Source of the DNA: Anaerolineae bacterium
GTDB lineage: Bacteria; Chloroflexota; Anaerolineae; Promineifilales; Promineifilaceae
Direction of reading: 5' to 3'
DNA: 64,000 nucleotides
NCBI GenBank assembly: GCA_023384415.1
Contig: JAHDWJ010000019.1
Location: 62,001 to 126,000, forward strand
The notes beneath the pieces are model-generated. The model made no database searches and was not told the DNA's origin. It saw only the letters and a list, made by a program, of their open reading frames with translations. This document shows, one piece after another, positions 39,997-48,389 of this stretch (positions are counted from its first letter, which is position 1; each line of letters begins with the position of its first letter). Made by a program: the position numbers and the translations under genes.

Positions 39997-41451
39997 TCAA
40001 GAACTCACCTGGGCCAGCACCACTCCCTCATCGTCCGTCAGGATAAGCGTCCAGGGGCCGCTCCAACCAGCCTGAGGGGTCCAATTGGCTAAAAACGGCA
40101 GCCCCGGATACAACACCACCGGCCAGACGGCTGCCGGCTCATCAGCTTGCCACAAGGTAAGATGACCGGTGGTATAGGTCGTTACCGACACCCCTACCGC
40201 CACAGTCTGGGCTGCGGCCGCCAGGCGTAAAGCCGCATGGTAGTTAGCATATTGGAAACTGCCCAGATCATTCACCGGGTACCAATACTCCACCCACTCC
40301 ACCCGCTCACCAGGCATCAGCGGGGCATAATCCCAAAAGGTAGGCGTTGCCCCGCTCCACAACTCCAGGTAATCACTATCCCCATCGGTCCACATCTCGG
40401 GCGGCAGATTTTTGGGGGCAAAAATTTTGTGCCCAGGGGGGCCATCCAGAGCAAACACTCGTGCCATCCCCTGGTTGGCCTCATGATCATACAGCCCGGT
40501 AAACGGAAACTCCAAATTAGGGGCAAAAAAGCCCAGATATTCCTGCCAGTTAGCATAACGGCTCATATCCCGTCCTTCAAAAACAGGCCAATCCATCCAT
40601 TCACCCGGCGGGGGCAGGCTGGCATCCCCGGTCGAATGGACCATTACCTGGGTTGTGGGGAAGATAAACTCCGTCTGTTCGGAAACGTGCAGCCCCCCCA
40701 GAGTCAACATGCCATTGACCCATAACTGATATTCATGGGGTTCATTGGTAATGTTGACCGCCCACGGCTCAATTTTGATATAACTGTGTAAGCTGTCCAG
40801 GGTGAGGGTGCTGCCCACCAACATCCCGGTGCGGCTTTCCACATCGCTCACGGTGATAGAAACGGTATCGGCCTGCTGGTCAACCACATACCCCCATGGC
40901 CGCCACTCATTCAGGCCATGCTCATCTACAGGGAAAGACCATTCCATCCCCCCCGTTGCCAGCCACCACCCCCGGTACCCCCAACTGGTTGGTTTGATGA
41001 CCGGGTTTTCGTACAGAAGATGGCGGCCTGTTTGTTTATCTACCCAGCGATAGATGCGGCCGCCTAATTCCGGCACGACCGTAATCGCCACAAAGCTGTT
41101 TTCTAATACCAATGCCTGGTAAACACGCGGGGCAATCGGGCCAACCATCGAAAAATTCAGCCGGGGATACGGGTAAACGGGGTCATCTGGAGCGGTGGGG
41201 ATAAAGCCGCTCTCATAACCGTAAGTAGGAATGCTGATAGCGGTGATGGCAAAAGTGGGGGCATCTGGGGGGAGATTGTGGATGAAGGGGAGAAAGATAA
41301 CCTCTTGGTCTACAACCGAGAGCGAACCGGCGGTGAGGGAATGCCCGCTCATCACCGGGAGCAGAACCAACAGCAGCAGCAGACCAACTTTCCAGCCGGA
41401 ACCGGGCCTGGCCGTTTGGGGGTAAGGGGGAGAAATAAGCTGTTTACGCAT
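39997..41451 (-). CDS. Secreted DUF5107 domain protein
   Basis: 484 residues from ATG 41451, which has a perfect SD (AGGAGG) 6 nt upstream; a longer frame lacks one. Signal peptide or anchor at about 19-40. The DUF5107 domain (about 80-400) shows LENSFVAITVVPELGGRIYRWVD near residue 112 and a galactose-mutarotase-like ATGGMEWSFPVDEHG segment near residue 165. Such domains occur in presumed sugar-processing proteins. No carbohydrate genes are adjacent and the role is unknown. Confidence 0.78.
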   Translation of the reverse strand: MRKQLISPPYPQTARPGSGWKVGLLLLLVLLPVMSGHSLTAGSLSVVDQEVIFLPFIHNLPPDAPTFAITAISIPTYGYESGFIPTAPDDPVYPYPRLNFSMVGPIAPRVYQALVLENSFVAITVVPELGGRIYRWVDKQTGRHLLYENPVIKPTSWGYRGWWLATGGMEWSFPVDEHGLNEWRPWGYVVDQQADTVSITVSDVESRTGMLVGSTLTLDSLHSYIKIEPWAVNITNEPHEYQLWVNGMLTLGGLHVSEQTEFIFPTTQVMVHSTGDASLPPPGEWMDWPVFEGRDMSRYANWQEYLGFFAPNLEFPFTGLYDHEANQGMARVFALDGPPGHKIFAPKNLPPEMWTDGDSDYLELWSGATPTFWDYAPLMPGERVEWVEYWYPVNDLGSFQYANYHAALRLAAAAQTVAVGVSVTTYTTGHLTLWQADEPAAVWPVVLYPGLPFLANWTPQAGWSGPWTLILTDDEGVVLAQVSS

Positions 41452-41652
41452 GGATAACCTCCTGCGCGTTATTCTGGTTGCGGCCGTCACCTCAAACCAA
41501 CAACCGCCACAGCCAGCATGTAACCTGTCACCAACACGCACAATCAGCAGTTACCTGAACACCTCCTCATTTAACCGTCAGTATATATCTTCGTCTGACC
41601 TTTCCGGGCAAACGGAGCGTAAGGGACTTTTTGTTGTGTTTAAGTCACAACC

Positions 41653-42144
41653 TTACAATAAATCTAATTGTGCTGGTGGCACAGGCGGCATGACACGGAC
41701 ATTGATAAAACGCTCTGCAAACCGCTTCAAGTCCTTGTCTTCGCTATAAATCACGGTCGCTTTTCTAGCAACGGCCGTAGCAATGATCAGGTGATCCGCT
41801 TTTGCTTTTACCCGATCTACTTCTTCCTCGCTACTTAACTTCCTGCGTAGTGCCTCGTTTTGTCGCCAAATATGGGCATAAGATTGAGCTGCCGCCATAT
41901 CAAATGGGATAATCATAAAATAGGATTGTAATGTTTGTGTGATTTTGTTATGTCTATCTTCGGGAGTTCCGCTCAACAGCTCCGCGGCAACAATAGCGGG
42001 GATGATAACTTTACTCTTTTCTTCCTGGCACATTTTGAGTAAATGGATGGCGCGGGCAATTTTTTCTTCTTGCCCACTTGTGGCCTCTTGTTTTATGCCC
42101 CATATCAGGATTTGTGTATCAAAACAGATAATATCATTTCTCAT
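41653..42144 (-). CDS. PIN-domain protein, VapC-like toxin candidate
   Basis: 163 residues. The four acidic residues of the PIN nuclease site are visible: Asp9 (CFDTQILIWG), Glu55 (VAAELLSG), Asp117 (KADHLIIATA) and Asp136 (YSEDKDL). VapC toxins cut tRNA, rRNA or mRNA. It overlaps the upstream 262-residue gene by 4 bp, the usual antitoxin-toxin order and coupling. The segment lacks GCGGCCGC octamers, which are otherwise dense, so it may be a recent arrival. Confidence 0.85.
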   Translation of the reverse strand: MRNDIICFDTQILIWGIKQEATSGQEEKIARAIHLLKMCQEEKSKVIIPAIVAAELLSGTPEDRHNKITQTLQSYFMIIPFDMAAAQSYAHIWRQNEALRRKLSSEEEVDRVKAKADHLIIATAVARKATVIYSEDKDLKRFAERFINVRVMPPVPPAQLDLL

Positions 42145-42929
42145 ACCGGCACGTTTCCATGTATTCGTAACTGCTTGGCATATTCTTCTATGTCATCGAC
42201 TGCGTCAAAAACATCGCCTACAGCGGTACGCAATTCATTCATGGCGTCAATAATAGAGATGTCTTCATAGCTGATAATTTCTTCCACAAGAAATGATTCG
42301 AGTTCTAGCGTTTTGGCATTCCATGACGCTTGCCCCCGTAAACCAACCTGCATATATAACTTAGCCCCAATATCCCGCGCTAATTCTTTGGTTGTCTCAC
42401 AATAAACGAGAGTGCCATCAATCATTCTGAACTGAACTTTGGGGTCTGCCCCACCGACTCGTGTCACTTCGCCATAGATGACAGTTTCCCCTTTTAATGG
42501 CGATTCCATTGGTATTTCGGTGTCTGGCGTCATAGTGGCAAGATAAACCGAATTTCCATTTTGAGTGTAAAACTCAGCATCGCAATTATGCCGGCGGGTA
42601 AATTTAGAGAGTTCTTGTAATCCTTTGATCGTGCCTATAGGTAGTAGGTGATAATCGTTCTGTCTGATTGATTCGGTAATTGCTTGTGCGGCTGGAACGG
42701 TTAATTCTGGCAGGTTGGGAGAAAATGTCAGTTTAAGACTACCATCCTCAACGGCCGTTAATCCCACCACCACGCTCTCTTTTTTCAATGTTGGGTTGGC
42801 ATGGGTAACATAAGTGGCGATCATCTCTTCAACGGCCGTGATAACCTCCGCTATTTCTTTGGAACGAATAACACCTGGTCTAATGCCTGTGCCAGTGATG
42901 TGTACTTGTATCAGTTGTTTGTCTGACAT
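42141..42929 (-). CDS. 262-residue partner of the PIN protein, possible new-type antitoxin
   Basis: Not recognised as any antitoxin family. It is far longer than usual VapB/Phd antitoxins (60-100 residues). The N-terminal half has beta strands and an ESVVVGLTAVEDGSLKLTF stretch. The middle (about 140-220) looks like a small beta barrel (GETVIYGEVTRVGGADPKVQF). The C-terminus (about 225-262) is an acidic helix, the place where antitoxins usually grip their toxin. Gene order, 4-bp overlap and a repeat-flanked promoter (43072-43110) support a regulatory pair. The function is inferred from context only. Confidence 0.6.
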   Translation of the reverse strand: MSDKQLIQVHITGTGIRPGVIRSKEIAEVITAVEEMIATYVTHANPTLKKESVVVGLTAVEDGSLKLTFSPNLPELTVPAAQAITESIRQNDYHLLPIGTIKGLQELSKFTRRHNCDAEFYTQNGNSVYLATMTPDTEIPMESPLKGETVIYGEVTRVGGADPKVQFRMIDGTLVYCETTKELARDIGAKLYMQVGLRGQASWNAKTLELESFLVEEIISYEDISIIDAMNELRTAVGDVFDAVDDIEEYAKQLRIHGNVPV

Positions 42930-42968
42930 TACGCCTCACTTGTCACTATGACGAATAATTTTTGGGAC

Positions 42969-43051
42969 GTAACTACTAAGCCCGTTGCCTGTACTTGTCG
43001 GAGCAACACCGGGCTTCGACAAGCTCAACCCTCGTGAGGGTTAGCAGTTAC
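42969..43051. repeat. Small element with GTAACTACTAA terminal inverted repeats, copy C
   Basis: 83 bp from GTAACTACTAA (42969-42979) to TTAGCAGTTAC (43041-43051), with a different interior (CCCG…CGGG stem, AACCCTCGTGAGGGTT hairpin). It lies in the predicted 5' leader of the PIN-partner operon. Confidence 0.65.
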
Positions 43052-43071
43052 TATGGGGCAAAAATTGCGCT

Positions 43072-43110
43072 TGTACAGTTAATTATAGTATTGCTTTACA
43101 TAATTGTACA
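43072..43110 (-). promoter_or_regulatory. Promoter and candidate operator of the PIN module
   Basis: On the minus strand: TGTACA (43110-43105) as -35, 17 bp, then a perfect TATAAT -10 (43087-43082). A second CTGTACAA copy ends at 43072, so two TGTACA palindromes in direct repeat flank the -10, a layout suited to autoregulation by the module. Confidence 0.5.
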
Positions 43111-43581
43111 GCCGGGAAGCTAAAATGGGTTCTGGAGATTTCATGGGATAAGAGTAAATGCATGGGCATATTCTTGTGATTGCCCTCGACTAAGCAAGCA
43201 AAAGGTCAATCCCTACAAATAGTGCCAACCCGCTGAATTCCTAAAGAACCGAAAATAATTCGTGGATATTCGGGCAATTCGCGGCAGAAACCTCTTTGGT
43301 TCTAGTTTATCCAGGCTAAGGAATAAGACCAGGCAAAATTTGCATAGGGCCTGGCCTTGCGTTAGACTTGCGAGTTCGCCTGCTCGCCAGACAATCCAGG
43401 CACCCCCTAGCGTAGCGTAACATCCATTTCAGGGCTGACCTTTCAGGAGCATCGGCAACCGTGACTCAGAGACGTGTGACGATTCTACGCCTACCCCTTC
43501 ATCCTGCCCGCTCGTCCCCAATCCTGACACCTGTCTAAGTGCCCCTGCCCCGAAACGCCAGCAAAGGAGATTGCTGTCACC
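43111..43581. other. Intergenic region upstream of the Hsp70-like gene
   Basis: About 470 bp with relics of dispersed repeats (ATTCGTGGATATTCGGG near 43258; GGCTAAGGAATAAGACC near 43315). No gene or tRNA was seen. AAAGGAG (43564) is the ribosome site of the downstream gene. Confidence 0.4.
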
Positions 43582-45933
43582 ATGATTGTGGGCATGGATT
43601 TTGGTACAACCAATTCCGGCATGGCTGTTTTTGATGGGCAAACCCTCAACCTTTTGCCTCTCGACCCAGCCAATAGTAACCCCCGTGTGGCCCGTACCGC
43701 CCTCTATGTCGCCAATGACCAGACCGTCGCTATTGGCCGTGAGGCCATTAACCGATACCTGGACGAAAATATTGGCCGGTCGGTGCGGATGCAGAAGGTG
43801 TGGATGGGGGAGATTGATGTGCGTGGTGCGGATATGCACTTTGTCCAGGATATTTATGTCTGGATTGATATTTTCTCCCCTGGCCGCCTCATGCTCTCGA
43901 TTAAAACCAATTTACGCGATGTCAGTTTCCAGGGGACGGTCATCGGCCAGTTCTTTTATTCCCTGGAGAAGTTGGTGGCTCTGTACCTGATGGTGACAAA
44001 GGCCCGCGCCGAAACGATTCTAGGCCGGCCGCTTAAAGAGGTGGTATTAGGTCGGCCAGTCCATTTCTCTTTTAACCCGGAACAGGACAAGCTAGCCCAA
44101 TCCCGGCTGCTCAAAGCGGCCCTCCTGGCCGGGTATGAGAAGGTGTACTTTCAATATGAGCCGGTCGCGGCCGCATACCATTACGCCACCACTAGCCGCC
44201 AAACCGAGAACATTCTCCTCTTCGACTTCGGTGGGGGGACGCTGGACGTGACGGTCATGCGGCTGGGGCCAAAAAGCCATGAGGTCCTGGCAACCGGGGG
44301 TATTCCCATCGCCGGGGATGTGTTTGACCAAAAACTCACCCGCGCCAAACTACCTCAACATTTCGGCGAAGGGGCCACCTACGGCCCGCGCCATCTACCC
44401 ATCCCCGCCTGGATTTACAACAGCTTTTCAAGCTGGCAAACCATTGTAGATTTACAAACCCAGGAAAATCGGCGCATGTTATTAGAGATGGCCCAAACCT
44501 CAACCAGGGGTCAAGAGTTCCAACGGCTGCATGATCTGGTAGCCGGTAATTATGGGCTGCTCATGTTTGATGCCGTCGAAAAGGCCAAACGAGAGCTGTC
44601 GGAGCGGGTGGGGACGATGATCCGGCTCGATTTTGCCGGGACGAAAGTGCTGGAGCTGGTAACGCGCAGCGAGTTTGAGCAGATTATTCATGCTGAGGTA
44701 TTGGCTGTAGATAACCACCTGGATGAGATTGTCCTTGCTTCTGGGCTGCGTCCTGAGCAGATAGATGCGGTTATCCGCACCGGAGGGTCGGCGCAAATAC
44801 CAGTCTTTTATGAGCTGCTGGGGCGCAAATTTGGGCGTGATAAGGTTCGCACCGTAGATGCGTTCAGCAGCGTTACTTCTGGTCTGGGGGTGTTTGCCCA
44901 CCGCATTGAACAGGGTGAGGTTGAGGCTCAGGTGTACACTCACGACGATATTGTCATCTCTGACCCCCACAATGACCGGCCTGAAGTCAACCCGATTAAC
45001 CTGGATTGGGTGCGCCGGCGCATCGGCATTGTCAAAAGCCATCTCTCTAATGAACCAACGGTTGGTCTGATTGTTATGGGGGAAGGGAAACAAGTCGCGG
45101 CCGCAACCATCCCCCAAACCACCCTTGCTCTGGCCCAACCCATTCCCTTATCCACGCTCAACCTGCCCCCCCTCACCGATTTACGCCGGGTCATCACTGC
45201 CGATTTAGATGAGCCAATTTTGATCGCCACCACCCGCTACCGATTTCTGCGGCTAACGGCACGCCAACTGCTTGATTTGCAGGAATTAGGCATGAGTTTG
45301 TTTGATTTGCACCGGTTTGGGGAGTATGAATATCTAACTGGGGTATACCGCTGGCAGGAGATTCGCCCAGCAGAGCGGTTTGTCCTGGTAACTAATTCCG
45401 GTTTTGGCCGCCCCTATTTCATGGAAAATATGCGGCCGCTGGTCGAAGGCCCACTGCCTCTCACCTTTGATCGCCTCCTGCCCGGTACGCCAATGGCTTT
45501 GTTGGGCACAACCCCACAGCAGCAGTTAGCTTTGGTGACAGAAGGGGGGAAAGGGTTACGCATCCCCGTTGGCCCGCTCAAAACGGTTGGCTCCCAGGCT
45601 ATTAATCTGGTTTCTGAGAACCGGCTGATGGCCGCCGTGCCCGTTACAGAGGAGACAGAACTACTGCTGGTAACAAGTTCGGGCCAGGCCCGGCGGCTTA
45701 AGGCGGAGCAGCTTCCCCTGGTAGAGCAGGCCAATCAGAAAGGAAAAGCGTTGTTGTCGCGGCCGCAAATCCGCGTTGTCACCCCCATCACCCCTGGCCA
45801 GCCCGTCTGGCTCCTCACCCCCACCCGTCTCATCCCCATCAACCCCACATCCATCCCCCTCTCCCTCTCCACTGTCGCCAAACCCCTTCTCAAACTCCTC
45901 CCCGGCGAAGAAATTTTGACCTGCCTGATGTAA
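43582..45933 (+). CDS. Hsp70-family ATPase fused to a GyrA-C-like beta-pinwheel domain
   Basis: 783 residues. The N-terminal roughly 450 residues are an Hsp70/actin-fold ATPase of the YegD type: phosphate-1 loop GMDFGTTNSG (residue 4), EPVAAAYHY (near 194), phosphate-2 FDFGGGTLDV (near 214) and the adenosine loop IRTGGSAQIP (near 396). There is no DnaK substrate-binding domain. From about residue 560 the protein has repeats of the type ALVTEGGKGLRIPVGPL and LLLVTSSGQARRLKAEQL, close to the blades of the DNA-wrapping C-terminal domain of DNA gyrase A. The combination is unusual. The SD AAAGGAG is 12 nt from ATG. Confidence 0.8.
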   Translation: MIVGMDFGTTNSGMAVFDGQTLNLLPLDPANSNPRVARTALYVANDQTVAIGREAINRYLDENIGRSVRMQKVWMGEIDVRGADMHFVQDIYVWIDIFSPGRLMLSIKTNLRDVSFQGTVIGQFFYSLEKLVALYLMVTKARAETILGRPLKEVVLGRPVHFSFNPEQDKLAQSRLLKAALLAGYEKVYFQYEPVAAAYHYATTSRQTENILLFDFGGGTLDVTVMRLGPKSHEVLATGGIPIAGDVFDQKLTRAKLPQHFGEGATYGPRHLPIPAWIYNSFSSWQTIVDLQTQENRRMLLEMAQTSTRGQEFQRLHDLVAGNYGLLMFDAVEKAKRELSERVGTMIRLDFAGTKVLELVTRSEFEQIIHAEVLAVDNHLDEIVLASGLRPEQIDAVIRTGGSAQIPVFYELLGRKFGRDKVRTVDAFSSVTSGLGVFAHRIEQGEVEAQVYTHDDIVISDPHNDRPEVNPINLDWVRRRIGIVKSHLSNEPTVGLIVMGEGKQVAAATIPQTTLALAQPIPLSTLNLPPLTDLRRVITADLDEPILIATTRYRFLRLTARQLLDLQELGMSLFDLHRFGEYEYLTGVYRWQEIRPAERFVLVTNSGFGRPYFMENMRPLVEGPLPLTFDRLLPGTPMALLGTTPQQQLALVTEGGKGLRIPVGPLKTVGSQAINLVSENRLMAAVPVTEETELLLVTSSGQARRLKAEQLPLVEQANQKGKALLSRPQIRVVTPITPGQPVWLLTPTRLIPINPTSIPLSLSTVAKPLLKLLPGEEILTCLM

Positions 45934-46301
45934 ACGAATAGCCCCGCTTATTCATCAGGCCAAACTTGTTCCGTTTGCCATGCCACAACTTCATCAAGGG
46001 GCATTGGCCTCTGGGCAAAGGCGGCCGCTTCTTGTTTCTCCGACAGCTTGACCCTATGATGAGTATCGCCAAACTATCCGCATGAAGCAAAAACCATTCA
46101 TGTTAATTCGTGAAATTCATGGCAAAACTCTTATCAGGTTTGGCTTGTTCAGATTGGATAGCCTGAGTATAACAAGGCAAGAGTACTCAAGGTACAATAG
46201 ACCAAAAATTTGACCATAACCGAGGACGAATGAAGGATAACCTGGGTTGGGTGTTCATCCATGCGGCGTCTTTCGTTCTCGGCGGCTACAGGATAAATGA
46301 T
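45934..46301. other. Intergenic region with a possible gene relic
   Basis: 368 bp between the Hsp70-like gene and argH. On the minus strand, 46073-45948 reads a short open stretch (…HHRVKLSEKQEAAAFAQ…, ending PDE and a stop) without a start codon. It also holds the only intergenic GCGGCCGC (46021, in the Ala-Ala-Ala frame), which suggests a decayed gene. The rest shows a dispersed repeat fragment near 46100. Confidence 0.35.
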
Positions 46302-47669
46302 ATGAGTAAACTTTGGGGCGGCCGCTTCAGCAAGGCCACCGACGCAATGGTTCATCAATTTAATGCCAGCCTCCCCTTTGACCAGCGGCTGTATGATGAG
46401 GATATTACCGGCAGTATCGCCTGGGCCAGAGGGTTGCAAGCGGCCGCGGTGCTGACCCCCCTGGAAGCGGATACCCTGGTGGCCGGGCTGGAGCAGGTAC
46501 GCCAGGAGTTTGAGCAGGGCACATTCCCGTTTGCCCCTGGGGATGAGGATATTCATTCGGCGGTGGAGCGGCGGCTAACGGAGTTAGTAGGGCCGGTAGG
46601 GGGAAAGTTACATACGGGCCGCTCGCGCAATGACCAGGTAGCAACCGATTTTCGCCTCTGGGTGATGCGGGCGGTAGAACAGTTACAGCTCCATCTACGT
46701 GATTTACAGCAAGCCCTCATTGAGCGAGCAGAAGTTGATCTATCTACCCCGATGCCAGGGTATACCCACCTGCAACATGCCCAGCCGGTAACCTGGGGCC
46801 ATTGGCTGCTATCCCATTTTTGGCCGCTGGTGCGAGATGGGGAACGGCTGCGGCAGGCGGGGGTGAACGCGGCCGCGCTCCCTCTAGGTTCCGGGGCGTT
46901 GGCGGGCACAGCCTACGCGGTAGACCGGGAAGCGTTGGCCCAGGCGTTAGGGTTTGCGACGGTCATCCCCAACAGCCTGGATGCCGTGTCTGACCGGGAT
47001 TTTGCCGCCGATTTTCTGTACGCGGCCGCGCTTCTCTCTATTCATCTTAGCCGGTTATCTGAGCAGCTAATCCTGTTCAGCAGTGCCGAATTTGGCTTTG
47101 TGCAGTTAGATGACGCTTACAGCACCGGCTCTAGCCTCATGCCGCAAAAGAAAAACCCGGACACCCTGGAATTGACACGCGGCAAGGCCGGCCGCCTGCT
47201 GGGCTACCTGGTAGGGTTATTAACCACCCTCAAAGGACTGCCGTCCACCTATGACAAAGATTTACAAGAAGATAAAGAGCCGGTCTTCGCGGCCTATGAT
47301 ACCCTCTGCCTGACCCTGCCCATCATGGCTGGGGTTATCCGCACCTTGACAGTACACCCGGAGCGGATGGCCGCCCAGCTAGAGCCGAATTTGCTGGCGA
47401 CCGACCTGGCTGATTATCTGGTGCGGCGGGGAGTGCCCTTCCGGCAGGCCCATGAGTGGGTAGGGATGGCCGTGCAGATGGCCGAACAGGCAAACATCCC
47501 CCTCACTGCCCTTACCCTGGCACAGTTGCAAACCATTACGCCCCAATTTGGCCCGGATGTGTTGGCGGTTTTCGATTTTGCCACTTCTTTAGAGCAGCGT
47601 CAGGCGATAGGGGGTACGGCCGCGGCCGCGCTGCAAGCACAGTTAGCCAGGGCCAAAGCGGTGGGATGA
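46302..47669 (+). CDS. argH: Argininosuccinate lyase
   Basis: Last step of arginine synthesis: argininosuccinate to arginine and fumarate. 455 residues from ATG 46302 (AGGA 9 nt upstream); an upstream in-frame ATG at 46230 adds a non-family peptide and is rejected. Starts with LWGGRFS. The family signature GSSLMPQKKNPD lies near residue 277, with TGRSRNDQ near residue 106 and HLQHAQPVTWGHW near residue 155. No argG is adjacent. It carries five GCGGCCGC octamers. Confidence 0.97.
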   Translation: MSKLWGGRFSKATDAMVHQFNASLPFDQRLYDEDITGSIAWARGLQAAAVLTPLEADTLVAGLEQVRQEFEQGTFPFAPGDEDIHSAVERRLTELVGPVGGKLHTGRSRNDQVATDFRLWVMRAVEQLQLHLRDLQQALIERAEVDLSTPMPGYTHLQHAQPVTWGHWLLSHFWPLVRDGERLRQAGVNAAALPLGSGALAGTAYAVDREALAQALGFATVIPNSLDAVSDRDFAADFLYAAALLSIHLSRLSEQLILFSSAEFGFVQLDDAYSTGSSLMPQKKNPDTLELTRGKAGRLLGYLVGLLTTLKGLPSTYDKDLQEDKEPVFAAYDTLCLTLPIMAGVIRTLTVHPERMAAQLEPNLLATDLADYLVRRGVPFRQAHEWVGMAVQMAEQANIPLTALTLAQLQTITPQFGPDVLAVFDFATSLEQRQAIGGTAAAALQAQLARAKAVG

Positions 47670-47677
47670 TACCATCC

Positions 47678-48133
47678 TCACCCCTCACCCCTTTGCACTG
47701 GTGGGGTAGGGTTGCCGGTGATGACACCGACCAATCCTTGCCGATCTAATTTACGGTCCACGTACCATTGATCCAGCCAGGCCAGCGCTTCATCTACCTC
47801 ATTAAAAAAGGCAAACCGTTTATAGCCTCGGCTGGAAAGGGCTTCCAGGCTGATGAGAAAAGTCATAAAGATGTTGCCCGGATTGCCTACAAAGGCGACC
47901 GGGGTATCAAAAACTACCCCTTTCATCCGCTGGCTGGCTACCAGCAGCCCACTGACCCGAAACCGTAGCCTGCGAAAATCAAGCACCAGACCAATCGCAT
48001 CGCCAATCGCATGGTAATCAGTGTAATTCAGGTCAAAATAATGATGGGCCATCTCCTCATTTAAGGGACCATCAAAGGTATAAATTACATTGAGACCAAG
48101 GCGTTGGCAGGTGACAGGCATGGCAAACCTCAA
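47678..48133 (-). CDS. STAS/SpoIIAA-like small protein
   Basis: 151 residues. It looks like the SpoIIAA-like/STAS group: a beta-alpha fold with YTFDGPLNEEMAHHYFDLNY, a central IGLVLDFRRLRF strand and the end FFNEVDEALAWLDQW common in that group. The last about 14 residues are translated from repeat-like DNA (CCTCACC units). Likely a regulatory or binding domain without known partner; convergent with argH. Confidence 0.6.
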   Translation of the reverse strand: MRFAMPVTCQRLGLNVIYTFDGPLNEEMAHHYFDLNYTDYHAIGDAIGLVLDFRRLRFRVSGLLVASQRMKGVVFDTPVAFVGNPGNIFMTFLISLEALSSRGYKRFAFFNEVDEALAWLDQWYVDRKLDRQGLVGVITGNPTPPVQRGEG

Positions 48134-48177
48134 TCCGTTAAGCTAACTAAATAATCATCCACAAACAAGTTTCGCCC

Positions 48178-48211
48178 AGATTTGACAGGTTGTGGGAAAC
48201 CTGTCAAATCT
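48178..48211. terminator. 14-bp perfect hairpin
   Basis: AGATTTGACAGGTT (48178-48191), loop GTGGGA, AACCTGTCAAATCT (48198-48211). It lies upstream of the STAS-like gene and downstream of the L,D-transpeptidase gene. No T-run; same style as 34109 and 26798. Confidence 0.6.
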
Positions 48212-48278
48212 AAACCGGTAAATAATCCACGATTGGGGGATTAGCCTGGGAAAAATCGGCGTTAATCGGCGAACAAAA

Positions 48279-48381
48279 GTAACTACTAAGGCACACAAGA
48301 ATTTTACCGCGAAGACGCCAAGATCATTAAGAATTTCTTGAGAAACTTTGTGTTTTTCGTGTCTTTGCGGTTAATCGTTAC
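48279..48381. repeat. Small element with GTAACTACTAA terminal inverted repeats, copy D
   Basis: 103 bp from GTAACTACTAA (48279-48289) to TTAATCGTTAC (48371-48381, two mismatches to the perfect end). The interior closely matches the reverse complement of copy B (28131-28233). It lies just after the L,D-transpeptidase gene. Confidence 0.75.
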
Positions 48382-48389
48382 CTTTGTTG

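Noticed and set aside
43111..43581. tRNA or riboswitch in the gap before the Hsp70-like gene
   Set aside because: No cloverleaf or known riboswitch core could be folded by eye; only repeat relics were found.
43429..43839. Minus-strand open frame over the start of the Hsp70-like gene
   Set aside because: It is antisense to a clearly conserved ATPase, has no family signature and its composition follows from the codon pattern of the opposite gene.
41063..44166. Genomic island defined by octamer absence
   Set aside because: The 3.1-kb gap is the longest, but with about 109 sites a gap of this size is not clearly beyond chance, and no integrase, tRNA or direct repeats mark borders.
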